From: Pseudonocardia thermophila
GTDB lineage: Bacteria > Actinomycetota > Actinomycetes > Mycobacteriales > Pseudonocardiaceae
Length of the DNA: 64,000 nucleotides
Assembly: GCF_900142365.1 (NCBI RefSeq)
Contig: NZ_FRAP01000023.1
Span: 1 to 64,000, forward strand
Direction: 5' to 3'
In this document: piece by piece, positions 34,373 through 42,029 of the stretch
Position numbering within the stretch: the stretch's first letter is position 1
Layout of the letters: every line of letters begins with the position of its first letter
Position numbers and translations under genes: made by a program
Notes under the pieces: generated by a model
What the model was told of the DNA's origin: nothing
Database searches by the model: none
What the model saw: only the letters and a program-made list of their open reading frames with translations

Positions 34373-36454
34373 ATGACCCGAACAGCGACGCAACGGCTGC
34401 GCACAGTGGCCGTCGCCGCCGCGCTCGCGCTGCTCGCCGTTCCGATGGCCACCGCCCCGGCGCACGCGGCGCCCATCGATGCCTGCACCGTGCTGCCGGA
34501 ACTGGCGGGCATCGTCGGCACCCCGGCGGAGATCGTCCTCGACGACTACCCCACCCCCGCCGAGCCGAGCAGCACCCCGGCCCCCACCACGGAATCCACC
34601 ACGGAATCCCCCACCGAATCCACCACGGAAGCGGCGACGGGGTCGACGGCGGAGCCTGCCAACGAGCCCACCACCGAGCTCGCTGCCGAGGCGGCCGCGC
34701 CGGCGGTCGAGCCGACGGCGGAGCCTGCGCCGGAGCCGACCACCACCGAGCCGACCACCACCGAGCCGACCACCACCGAGCCGACCACCACCGAGCCGAC
34801 CACCACCGAGCCGACCACCACCGAGCCGACCGCTGCGGAACCGGCCGCGCCTGCGCCCGCCGGAGCTCCGGCGACCGTCTTCGTGCCGGTGCCGGTCTTC
34901 GTGCCGGTGCCGATCCTGCTGCCCGTGCCGGTCCCGGAGATGGTCCCGGTCGACCCGGCAGCCGACGGCGCCCGGGTCCCCTGGGCGCCCCCGGCCCCGC
35001 CCGCTCCTCCGGCCCCGCCCGCTCCTCCGGCACTGCCCGCTCCTCCGGCACTGCCCAGCCCGCCGGCCCCGCCGAGCCCACCGGTGCCGCCGTCCCCGCC
35101 CGCGGCCCCGCAGCCCCCGGCACCCGTGACCACGACGGCGCCCGCCCCGACCACCGCGCCGGCCGCGCCGGTGACCAGTGAACCGGCTGTGCCGACCACC
35201 CCTGTGCCGACCACCCCTGTGCCGACCACTGCCCCTGCGGTCGCGGCCCCGTCCGCCACGGCACCGACGGCGACCCCACCCACGACCTCCGCTGCCCCCG
35301 CGCCGACCCCTGCCCCGGCGCCCACGACCACTGCTGCCCCGACGACTCCTGCCCCGACGACTCCTGCCCCGACGACTGCTGCCCCCGCGCCGACGGAAGC
35401 GCCCGTGACGACGACCCCCGAGCCCGCCCCGACCACCGCGCCGCCGGCGACCACCGCGGCTCCGACCACGCCACCCACCACGACTGCCCCACCGACCACG
35501 ACTGCCCCGCCGACCACGGAGCCGGGCTACGTCCCGCCCGGGGTGCCCGGCGCGACCGAGCCGCTGCCGCCGTTCTGCGAGGAGAACGACCGCCCGTACT
35601 TCAACGCCGCCGACTGGCTGTGGGAGCCGATCCCGCACAACCCGGTGATCGACCCGAAGTCGGCCGGCATGGTCGCGGGGCTGCGCACCGGCGACCACGT
35701 CGCCAACATCGGCGACTTCGGCGTCACCTTGCGCGGACCGGACGGCATCACCGCGGAGACCCCGCGCTACAAGGTGGTCTTCTCCCAGACCGGCAGCTGG
35801 GGCCCCGACCCGTTCGGCGGGCAGACCATGCCGATCCCGCCGAACACCCCGCTCGCGCCCGGCTCGGACAAGCACCTGGCCGTCGCAGACCCCACGACGA
35901 ACCTCGTGTTCAACCTCTGGATGGCCGAGCCCGCCGGCTCGTTCTGGCGCGCGGGCTGGGGCGCGATGGTGCCGCTCGACGGCGACGGCCGCGAGATCAA
36001 CGGCAGCTCCACCGGCTCCGGCATCGCCCGGTTCGCCGCGGTCGTGCGCGAGTCGGAGATCGCGGCGGGTGAGATCCCGCACGCGCTGTTCTTCTCCACG
36101 AACATGGCCGCGCGCGGTGAGTACCGCTACCCCGCCACGAAGACCGACGGCAGCAACATGACCGGGATGCCCACCCCCATCCCCGAGGGCGCCCGCGTCC
36201 AGCTCGACCCGAGCATCGACGTCGACTCGCTGCCGGGCCTGACCCGCGCCGAACGGACCGTCGCGAAGGCGCTGCAGAAGTACGGCGCCTACGTCGGCGA
36301 CAACGGGGGCGCCCGGATGGCGTTCCTGTTCGAGTACGTGCCGGGCAGCTCGGTCTACGCCGAGAACGGCCTGCACGGCAGCTACGGGAGCCTGAACAAC
36401 ATCCCCTGGGACAAGCTGCGGGTCCTCGCCAGCTGGGACGGCCGAGCCGGCTGA
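34373..36454 (+). CDS. large secreted Pro/Thr-rich protein of unknown function
   Basis: A 693-residue exported protein. A clear Sec signal peptide (RLRTVAVAAALALLAVPMATAPAHA, cleavage after about residue 32) is followed by about 360 residues of Pro/Thr/Ala/Glu-rich mucin-like linker, including six PTTTE units. A C-terminal globular domain follows (about 403-693; NAADWLWEPIPHNPVIDPKS, NGGARMAFLFEYVP). I do not recognise this domain. Only two Cys remain in the mature form, about 38 and 402, at the two ends of the linker. ATG 34373 has GGAGG at 5 bases. The linker may be O-mannosylated, by analogy with actinobacterial glycoproteins. Confidence 0.82.
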   Translation: MTRTATQRLRTVAVAAALALLAVPMATAPAHAAPIDACTVLPELAGIVGTPAEIVLDDYPTPAEPSSTPAPTTESTTESPTESTTEAATGSTAEPANEPTTELAAEAAAPAVEPTAEPAPEPTTTEPTTTEPTTTEPTTTEPTTTEPTTTEPTAAEPAAPAPAGAPATVFVPVPVFVPVPILLPVPVPEMVPVDPAADGARVPWAPPAPPAPPAPPAPPALPAPPALPSPPAPPSPPVPPSPPAAPQPPAPVTTTAPAPTTAPAAPVTSEPAVPTTPVPTTPVPTTAPAVAAPSATAPTATPPTTSAAPAPTPAPAPTTTAAPTTPAPTTPAPTTAAPAPTEAPVTTTPEPAPTTAPPATTAAPTTPPTTTAPPTTTAPPTTEPGYVPPGVPGATEPLPPFCEENDRPYFNAADWLWEPIPHNPVIDPKSAGMVAGLRTGDHVANIGDFGVTLRGPDGITAETPRYKVVFSQTGSWGPDPFGGQTMPIPPNTPLAPGSDKHLAVADPTTNLVFNLWMAEPAGSFWRAGWGAMVPLDGDGREINGSSTGSGIARFAAVVRESEIAAGEIPHALFFSTNMAARGEYRYPATKTDGSNMTGMPTPIPEGARVQLDPSIDVDSLPGLTRAERTVAKALQKYGAYVGDNGGARMAFLFEYVPGSSVYAENGLHGSYGSLNNIPWDKLRVLASWDGRAG
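34736..34825 (+). repeat. 15-bp tandem array encoding PTTTE
   Basis: Six perfect copies of CCGACCACCACCGAG lie within the linker of the secreted protein. Less regular Thr/Pro/Ala repeats continue for about 700 bases after it. Confidence 0.93.
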
Positions 36455-36495
36455 GCCGGTTGAGCTCGCCGGTTGAGCTCGCCGGTTGAGCACAG

Positions 36496-36539
36496 ACACG
36501 AGACGGGCACCGGTGAAGACCACCGGTGCCCGTCCGTGT
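36496..36539 (+). terminator. strong hairpin terminator after the secreted-protein gene
   Basis: A 14-bp perfect stem (36502-36515 with 36521-36534; GACGGGCACCGGTG and its complement) has a 5-base loop. It is extended by five more pairs after a one-base bulge. It sits 42 bases past the stop. Because the BVMO gene converges from the other side, it could act in both directions. Confidence 0.8.
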
Positions 36540-36555
36540 GATGGCACAACCACCA

Positions 36556-36792
36556 GGCGACTCACCAGGCCGCGAGCCGCGGTCCGGCGACGGAGGAGCC
36601 GGCCGCAGTCAACGCGAGCGGCCGTCGCCGAGTTGCGGAGGAGGCGCGCAGTGCCCTCGGCGGAACGACGAGCGGGCACGAGCACCGGGGGAGCAACTCG
36701 GCGACTCACCAGGCCGCGAGCCGCGGTCCGGCGACGGAGGAGCCGGCCGCAGTCAACACAGTCCGGCGACGAATCAGCCGGCCGCAGTCAAC
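36556..36792. repeat. 58-bp direct repeat region between convergent genes
   Basis: The spacer 36455-36787 holds no gene I can support. It starts with three short GCCGGTTGAG repeats and the terminator. Two identical 58-bp copies follow at 36556-36613 and 36700-36757. A partial third copy at about 36761-36792 reaches into the 3' end of the monooxygenase gene. Between the full copies are 13-bp inverted arms at 36624-36636 and 36693-36705 (GTCGCCGAGTTGC and complement), with a nested GTGCCC/GGGCAC pair. Confidence 0.85.
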
Positions 36793-38425
36793 GCTGCAGG
36801 ACGAAGCCCTCGTACCCGTTGCGCGCGACCTCGTCGCACTTCTTCCGGTACTCCCCCACCCCGCCGGCGTACGGCATGAACACCCGTGGTTTGCCGGGCA
36901 CGTTCGCGCCCATGTACCACGAGTTCGCCTTCGGGTAGAGCGTCGCGCTCGCGACCTCGTTGACGTGGTCGACCCAGGCGTCCTGCGCCTCGGGCTGCGG
37001 CTCGATCGTCGTGAGCCCCTGCGCCCGCAGGTGCTCGATCGCGTCGCAGACCCAGTCGACGTGCTGCTCGATCGACACGATCATGTTGGACAGCACCGAC
37101 GGGCTGCCCGGCCCGGTGATCATGAACAGGTTCGGGAACCCGGCCGTGCCGATGCCGAGGTAGGTGCGCGGGCCGGCGCTCCACGTCTCGGCGAGGGACG
37201 CCCCGCCGCGGCCGCGGATGTCGACCTTGGTCAGCGCCCCGGTCATCGCGTCGAACCCGGTCGCGTAGACGATCGCGTCGAACTCGTACTCGCGCGCCTC
37301 GGTGCGGATCCCCCGCGGGGTGATCTCGACGATCGGCTCCCGGCGCAGGTTGATCAGCGAGACGTTCGCGCGGTTGTACGTCTCGTAGTAGCCGGTGTCC
37401 AGGCACGGCCGCTTGGTGCCGACCGGGTAGTCCGGGCAGAGGTCCTCCGCGGTCTGCGGGTCCTCGACGATCGCCTTGATCTTGCCGTGGATCCAGCGCT
37501 TCGCGACGTCGTTGGCCTCCTGGTCGATGGTGAGGTCGGTGTAGGCGGTCAGCAGGTTCACCAGGCTGCCGCTCTCCCACGCCTGTTCGAAGACCGCGTT
37601 GCGCTCCTCCTCGGAGGCCTCGAGCACCGACTTCGTGGGGATCGCGGTGGGCACGCCGAACCCGGACTCCTGCTGCTCCTTGCGGTAGGCCCGGTAGCGG
37701 GCCTTCATGTCCGCGATCTCCTCGACGGTCAGCTTCCGGTTGCGCGCCGGCAGGCTGTACGCGGGCGTGCGCTGGAAGACCGTCAGGTGCGCTGCCTGTT
37801 CGGCGATGACCGGGATGGATTGCACCCCCGACGAACCGGTGCCGATGATGCCGACCCGCTTGCCGGTGAAGTCGACGTCCTCGTGCGGCCAGTGCGCGGT
37901 GTGGTAGGTCGCGCCCTCGTACGTCTCGAGACCGGGGATCTCCGGCAGCTTCGACGCCGATAGGCAGCCGGTCGCCATGACGAGGTACTGCGCGGTGACG
38001 GCGTCGCCCTGGTCGGTCCGCACCTGCCACGTCTTCGCGGCCTCGTCGTAGTGCGCCGCGGTGACGGCGGTGCGGAACACGATGTCGCGGCGCAGATCGA
38101 ACCGGTCGGCGACGTGGCGGGCGTAGGCGAGGATCTCCGGCTGGGTCGGGTAGCGCTCCTGCCATTCGAAGCGCTGCTCCAGGTCGGGATCGAACGAGTA
38201 CGAGTAGGCCAGGCTCTCGACGTCGACGCGGGCGCCCGGGTAGCGGTTCCAGTACCAGGTGCCGCCCACGTCCGTGCCCTTCTCGAACACGACGGCGGAC
38301 AGGCCCGCCAGGCGCAGCTCGTGCAGCAGGTACATGCCGGCGAAACCGGCGCCGACCACGACCACGTCGACGGTGCCGGGCACTTCGCGGCGCTCGGCGG
38401 CGGTGGGTTCTGCGGTGCTGGTCAT
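36788..38425 (-). CDS. Baeyer-Villiger-type flavin monooxygenase
   Basis: A 545-residue FAD/NADPH enzyme expected to insert oxygen into a ketone, giving an ester or lactone. The first Rossmann motif GAGFAG is at 25-30, and GGTWYWNRYPGARVD is a class B flavoprotein hallmark. The BVMO fingerprint YxGxxxHxxxWP lies at 169-180 and the NADPH Rossmann motif GTGSSG at 195-200. It is encoded 10 bases after an HSL-type esterase gene, so ester formation and cleavage are likely consecutive steps. The 3' end overlaps the partial copy of a spacer repeat. The natural ketone is unknown. Confidence 0.93.
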   Translation of the reverse strand: MTSTAEPTAAERREVPGTVDVVVVGAGFAGMYLLHELRLAGLSAVVFEKGTDVGGTWYWNRYPGARVDVESLAYSYSFDPDLEQRFEWQERYPTQPEILAYARHVADRFDLRRDIVFRTAVTAAHYDEAAKTWQVRTDQGDAVTAQYLVMATGCLSASKLPEIPGLETYEGATYHTAHWPHEDVDFTGKRVGIIGTGSSGVQSIPVIAEQAAHLTVFQRTPAYSLPARNRKLTVEEIADMKARYRAYRKEQQESGFGVPTAIPTKSVLEASEEERNAVFEQAWESGSLVNLLTAYTDLTIDQEANDVAKRWIHGKIKAIVEDPQTAEDLCPDYPVGTKRPCLDTGYYETYNRANVSLINLRREPIVEITPRGIRTEAREYEFDAIVYATGFDAMTGALTKVDIRGRGGASLAETWSAGPRTYLGIGTAGFPNLFMITGPGSPSVLSNMIVSIEQHVDWVCDAIEHLRAQGLTTIEPQPEAQDAWVDHVNEVASATLYPKANSWYMGANVPGKPRVFMPYAGGVGEYRKKCDEVARNGYEGFVLQR

Positions 38426-38435
38426 CGTCGTCCCC

Positions 38436-39368
38436 TCAGGCCTGCGCCGCGGCGAGCTCGTCGATCGCGGCCACGACGTAGTCGATGCCCGCCGCGCTGC
38501 CCGGCAGGACGTTGACCATCGTGAAGAACCCGTGCATCTGCCCCTCGAACCGACGGTGCTGCACCGGCACCCCGGCCCAGGCCAGCCGGCGGGCGTAGGC
38601 CTCGCCCTCCTCGCGCAGCACGTCGTGCTCCGCGGTGAGGACGACGGCGGGCGGCAGCCCGGACAGGTCCTCGGCCGTGATCGGGGATGCGTCCGGCTCG
38701 GCGCGTGCCGCCGGATCGGGCACGTAGTGGTCCCAGAACCAGATCATCGCGTCACGGGTGAGCATGAGCTGGTTCTCCGGGTCGACGTAGGTCTCGTTGT
38801 CGAAGTCGGCGTCGGTCACCGGGTAGACGAGCACCTGCAGGTCGATGGCCGGGCCACCGGCGGCCTTCGCCCGCTGCGCCATGATCGCGCTGAGGTTGCC
38901 GCCCGCGCTGTCGCCCGCGATGACCAGCGGGCCGTTCGGTGCGAGGGCGGCCCGGTTGGCGGCCACCCACTGCAGCGCCGCCCACGAGTCGTCGACGGCG
39001 ACGGGGTAGCGGTGCTCGGGCGCCAGCCGGTAGTCGACGAGCACGGTCGTGAAGCCGGTGCGCTCGGCGAGGATGCGGCCGAGGGTGTCGAACTCGTCGA
39101 TCGCGCCGATCACCCAACCGCCGCCGTGGTAGTAGACGAGCACGCCGCGGGGGTCCTCGACCGGCGTGAGCACGCGGACGGCGATCTCCCCGCCGTCGAC
39201 CGGGACCTGCAGGTCCCGCACCTGCTTCATCTGGGGGCCTGCGCCGTAGAGACCGCGCAGCATCGCGCCGAGGCCGCGGGCCTCCTCGGGCGTCATCTCG
39301 TGCAGCGCCTTCCCGCCGGACTCGGCCATCTGGGCCAGGAACGCGGACGTCGCTTCGTCCAGTGCCAT
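38436..39368 (-). CDS. alpha/beta hydrolase, hormone-sensitive-lipase family esterase
   Basis: A 310-residue esterase with the oxyanion-hole motif HGGGW (81-85) and the nucleophile elbow GDSAGG (Ser about 154), typical of the HSL (bacterial family IV) group. YRLAPEHRYP and the C-terminal QMHGFF with the catalytic His are present. The second ATG (39368) is preferred because GAGG lies 8 bases upstream; the first ATG leaves only two bases. It heads an operon with the monooxygenase and likely hydrolyses its ester product. Confidence 0.93.
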   Translation of the reverse strand: MALDEATSAFLAQMAESGGKALHEMTPEEARGLGAMLRGLYGAGPQMKQVRDLQVPVDGGEIAVRVLTPVEDPRGVLVYYHGGGWVIGAIDEFDTLGRILAERTGFTTVLVDYRLAPEHRYPVAVDDSWAALQWVAANRAALAPNGPLVIAGDSAGGNLSAIMAQRAKAAGGPAIDLQVLVYPVTDADFDNETYVDPENQLMLTRDAMIWFWDHYVPDPAARAEPDASPITAEDLSGLPPAVVLTAEHDVLREEGEAYARRLAWAGVPVQHRRFEGQMHGFFTMVNVLPGSAAGIDYVVAAIDELAAAQA

Positions 39369-39455
39369 GCACATCACCTCGGTGTGAGTGGGCGGACACG
39401 GCCGCGCCGCAGCGCGCGGCGACGGACCGGGGAACACGGCCCGCGGAACGGGGCC

Positions 39456-39522
39456 GGAGTGAAGGGGACGGAGTGAAGGGGACGGGTCGAGCATCACCCG
39501 GCCCGGTGACGGGGGTCACCGG
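39456..39522. promoter_or_regulatory. candidate operators between the esterase operon and PucR-like gene
   Basis: Within the 268-base divergent spacer, a 14-bp unit (GGAGTGAAGGGGAC) is tandemly repeated at 39456-39469 and 39470-39483. A 20-bp palindrome lies at 39503-39522 (CCGGTGAC, 4 bases, GTCACCGG). Either could bind the divergently encoded regulator. Confidence 0.45.
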
Positions 39523-39636
39523 TCAAACGGCGCGCATAAGTAGCCAACTGGCACCCTGATGCGTCCTTCTCCCGCAGGTACCGCGCATGCGAACCTGGAT
39601 CGGTCGGGTCGGCGCTGACGCGGCGGGAGGACGTGG

Positions 39637-40701
39637 ATGACGTTATCCGACCTGCCGGTCGGGCGGATCGAGACCCTGCGCTTCCTCGACGACCTGCTCG
39701 TGCGCCACCCGCCGGTGGAGGAGGCGATCGCCGAGGTCGCCCGCCGGTTGGACCGCGTCGTCGCGATCGAGACCACCCGGTCCCGGGCCGTCGTCGCGTG
39801 CCCGCTCGCCGGGATGACGACGCACTGGCCCCGCGACGTCGCCGTCGAGGCCACCCCGCGCGGCGTGCGGATCGCCCTCGGCCCGCCCGCGCACCCCGAC
39901 GATCCTCTGCTGATCGAGCGCCTCGCCGTGCTCGCGATCGTGCTGCTGGACCGGGAGGCGCTGACCGTCCCGGCCCGGTCGGAGGCCGAGCAGGTGGCGC
40001 TGCTGATCGACCGGACCGCGAGCCCGGCTCGGCGCAACCAGGCCCTGCTCGGACTCGGCCTGCACCCGACGACACCGCTGCGCGCGTTCACCGCGGCCGG
40101 TCCGGAGCGGACCCTCGCGGCGTTCACCGCCGCCCTGTCCGCCACCGGCACCCGTGTGCTGGCGACGACCAGGGCCCGCACGACCGTGCTGCTGCGCATC
40201 AGCGGCGTCGACGACATCGACCGGCTGGACGTGCCCCGCGGCCTGCAGGTCTCGGTGAGCCGCGTGCATCCCGCGAGCGCGGCGCCGCGGGCCCGCCGGG
40301 AGGCCGACGGGGCGTTCCGGTTCACCCAGCCCAGCCCGCGCGACCGGGGCCCGTACCCGATCGAGGAGGGCGTGCTGGTCCGCACCGAGGTCGTCAACGG
40401 CTACGACATCCTCGCCGACGCGCTCACGCCCGAGCAGATCTCCCGCATCGGCGACGTCCGCGCGCTCGACGAGGTGCTCGCGGTGGGCGGCGCGGACATG
40501 CTCTCGACCCTCGACGTGGTCGCCACCGGATCGATCAGGAGGGCGGCGCGCTCGCTGCGGGTGCACCACAACTCGGTGCTGCACCGGGTCGCGCAGGCCG
40601 AGCGGCTGCTCGGCTTCGGCCTCAACGACGCCTACGGCCGCAATCGGCTCTTCCTCGCGCTCACCCTGCGGCGGATCCGCCAGACCCACGGCATGGTGTG
40701 A
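39637..40701 (+). CDS. PucR/CdaR-like transcriptional regulator
   Basis: A 354-residue protein whose C-terminal 60 residues match the PucR C-terminal helix-turn-helix (LSTLDVVATGSIRRAARSL, then HHNSVLHRVAQAERLLGFGL). The N-terminal two thirds have no recognised domain but resemble the variable sensor/GGDEF-like part of this family. It is divergent from the esterase-monooxygenase operon, 268 bases away, and is the obvious candidate regulator. It starts at ATG 39637, six bases after GGAGG. Confidence 0.83.
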   Translation: MTLSDLPVGRIETLRFLDDLLVRHPPVEEAIAEVARRLDRVVAIETTRSRAVVACPLAGMTTHWPRDVAVEATPRGVRIALGPPAHPDDPLLIERLAVLAIVLLDREALTVPARSEAEQVALLIDRTASPARRNQALLGLGLHPTTPLRAFTAAGPERTLAAFTAALSATGTRVLATTRARTTVLLRISGVDDIDRLDVPRGLQVSVSRVHPASAAPRARREADGAFRFTQPSPRDRGPYPIEEGVLVRTEVVNGYDILADALTPEQISRIGDVRALDEVLAVGGADMLSTLDVVATGSIRRAARSLRVHHNSVLHRVAQAERLLGFGLNDAYGRNRLFLALTLRRIRQTHGMV

Positions 40702-40935
40702 CAGCGGGTTGTGACAGCGGGGTGCGACGGGAGGGCGGGAAATCCGGTTGCCCGCTGCGAGCCGGTCGAGCACGATCGACCGGTCCGTGCTCCGCAGGGA
40801 GGTGTGCGCTGTGTCGACCGCTGTCGCCGACGTGTGCCCGCACCGTCCCCGTTCCTCCCCGCGCTGACTCACTCCTCCTGCTGCGCGGGCCGCACACCTG
40901 GAGCACAACCCGCGTTGTCCCGTTACGACTCACGC

Positions 40936-41865
40936 ATGTCCGCACGTCGTCGGCGCTTCGACGACGATGATCCCGAGTACCGCCCTCACCGCCGCGGCCC
41001 CGTCGACGTCTCCGACTGGGACGAGCGCGGCGACACCGACATCGACGGCCCGCCCGAGGGTGATCGCTGGTCCACCTGGGACGGCGCCACCCACGGGCCG
41101 CGGCCCCGGCCCGCCTGGGTGATCACCGAGCACGGCGCCGTCGACACCGAGCTGGGCGTCCTCAAGACCGGCAAAGAGGCCGACGTCCATCTCCTGGAAC
41201 GCCGGGTGCCGGGCACGGACCGGCGCGTCCTGCTCGCCGCCAAGCGCTACCGCGCCGCCGAGCACCGGCTCTTCCACCGCGACGCCGGCTACCTCGAAGG
41301 ACGGCGGGTACGCCGCTCCCGCGAGATGCGCGCGATGACCAACCGCACCGCGTTCGGCCGCGACCTGCTCGCCGGACAGTGGGCCGGCGCGGAGTTCGCC
41401 GCGCTCTCGGTGCTGTGGGCGGACGGCCTGCCGGTGCCCTACCCCGTCTCCTGCGACGGCACCGAGGTGCTGCTGGAGTTCCTCGGCAGCACCGATCCCG
41501 AGACCGGCGAGACCGCCGCGGCGCCCCGCCTGGCGCAGCTGCGGCCGGGCCCCGACGAGCTGGCCGATCTGTGGCGCCAGCTCACCGAGGCCCTGCACGG
41601 GCTGGCCCGGCGCGGCTGGGCGCACGGTGACCTGTCGGCGTACAACCTGCTCGTCGAGCCGGGCGCCGGAGCCGGGCGTCTGGTGCTGATCGATCTGCCG
41701 CAGGTCGTCGACATCGTCGGCAACCCCAACGGGCCGCAGTTCCTGGCTCGCGACGTGGCCCGCATCGCTGAGTGGTTCAGGGCCCGCGGCCTGCCCGACC
41801 ACCTCGCAGATCCCGATGTGCTGCTGGTGGAGCTGGCCGAGGAGGCGGGCATCACCCCGCGGTGA
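40936..41865 (+). CDS. RIO-type protein kinase-like protein
   Basis: A 309-residue protein with an acidic/basic N-terminal tail and an atypical kinase domain of the RIO family. It shows LKTGKEADVHL (76-86), the nucleotide loop, and a Lys in AAKRY. The catalytic motif is HGDLSAYN (230-237) and the metal-binding motif LIDLPQ (251-256), with IDLPQ in place of the usual IDFPQ. In bacteria the targets of RIO proteins are unknown. The 234-base spacer upstream holds no supported gene, only a short inverted repeat (GAGCACG...CGTGCTC near 40770-40793). Confidence 0.87.
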   Translation: MSARRRRFDDDDPEYRPHRRGPVDVSDWDERGDTDIDGPPEGDRWSTWDGATHGPRPRPAWVITEHGAVDTELGVLKTGKEADVHLLERRVPGTDRRVLLAAKRYRAAEHRLFHRDAGYLEGRRVRRSREMRAMTNRTAFGRDLLAGQWAGAEFAALSVLWADGLPVPYPVSCDGTEVLLEFLGSTDPETGETAAAPRLAQLRPGPDELADLWRQLTEALHGLARRGWAHGDLSAYNLLVEPGAGAGRLVLIDLPQVVDIVGNPNGPQFLARDVARIAEWFRARGLPDHLADPDVLLVELAEEAGITPR

Positions 41866-41872
41866 TCGTGTG

Positions 41873-41916
41873 GCGGGCCGGGCGCCGGGGTACGTTGGCA
41901 GCAGCGCCCGGCCCGC
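41873..41916 (+). terminator. hairpin after the RIO kinase gene
   Basis: Perfect 13-bp arms (GCGGGCCGGGCGC and its complement) at 41873-41885 and 41904-41916 enclose an 18-base loop, starting 7 bases after the stop. It is likely a terminator separating the kinase from the helicase gene. Confidence 0.6.
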
Positions 41917-42029
41917 ACTCCGCGGCGGCGCCGCTGCGGTCCCCCGCAGCTCACCATCGATCGGCGCTCAGGCGCCGCGGGCTCTTCCGCCGGAGCACGG
42001 CGTGCCGAGAGCCCCCAACCGGAGGTCTC

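Noticed and set aside
34325..36709. A 794-codon minus-strand frame with GRRRRG repeats opposite the secreted protein
   Set aside because: It is the complement of the Pro/Thr-rich linker; the plus-strand gene has a signal peptide, good ribosome site and a terminator.
36486..36938. Plus-strand frame encoding RRLTRPRAAVRRRRSRPQST repeats
   Set aside because: It arises from the 58-bp DNA repeats and lacks a ribosome site or any recognisable domain.
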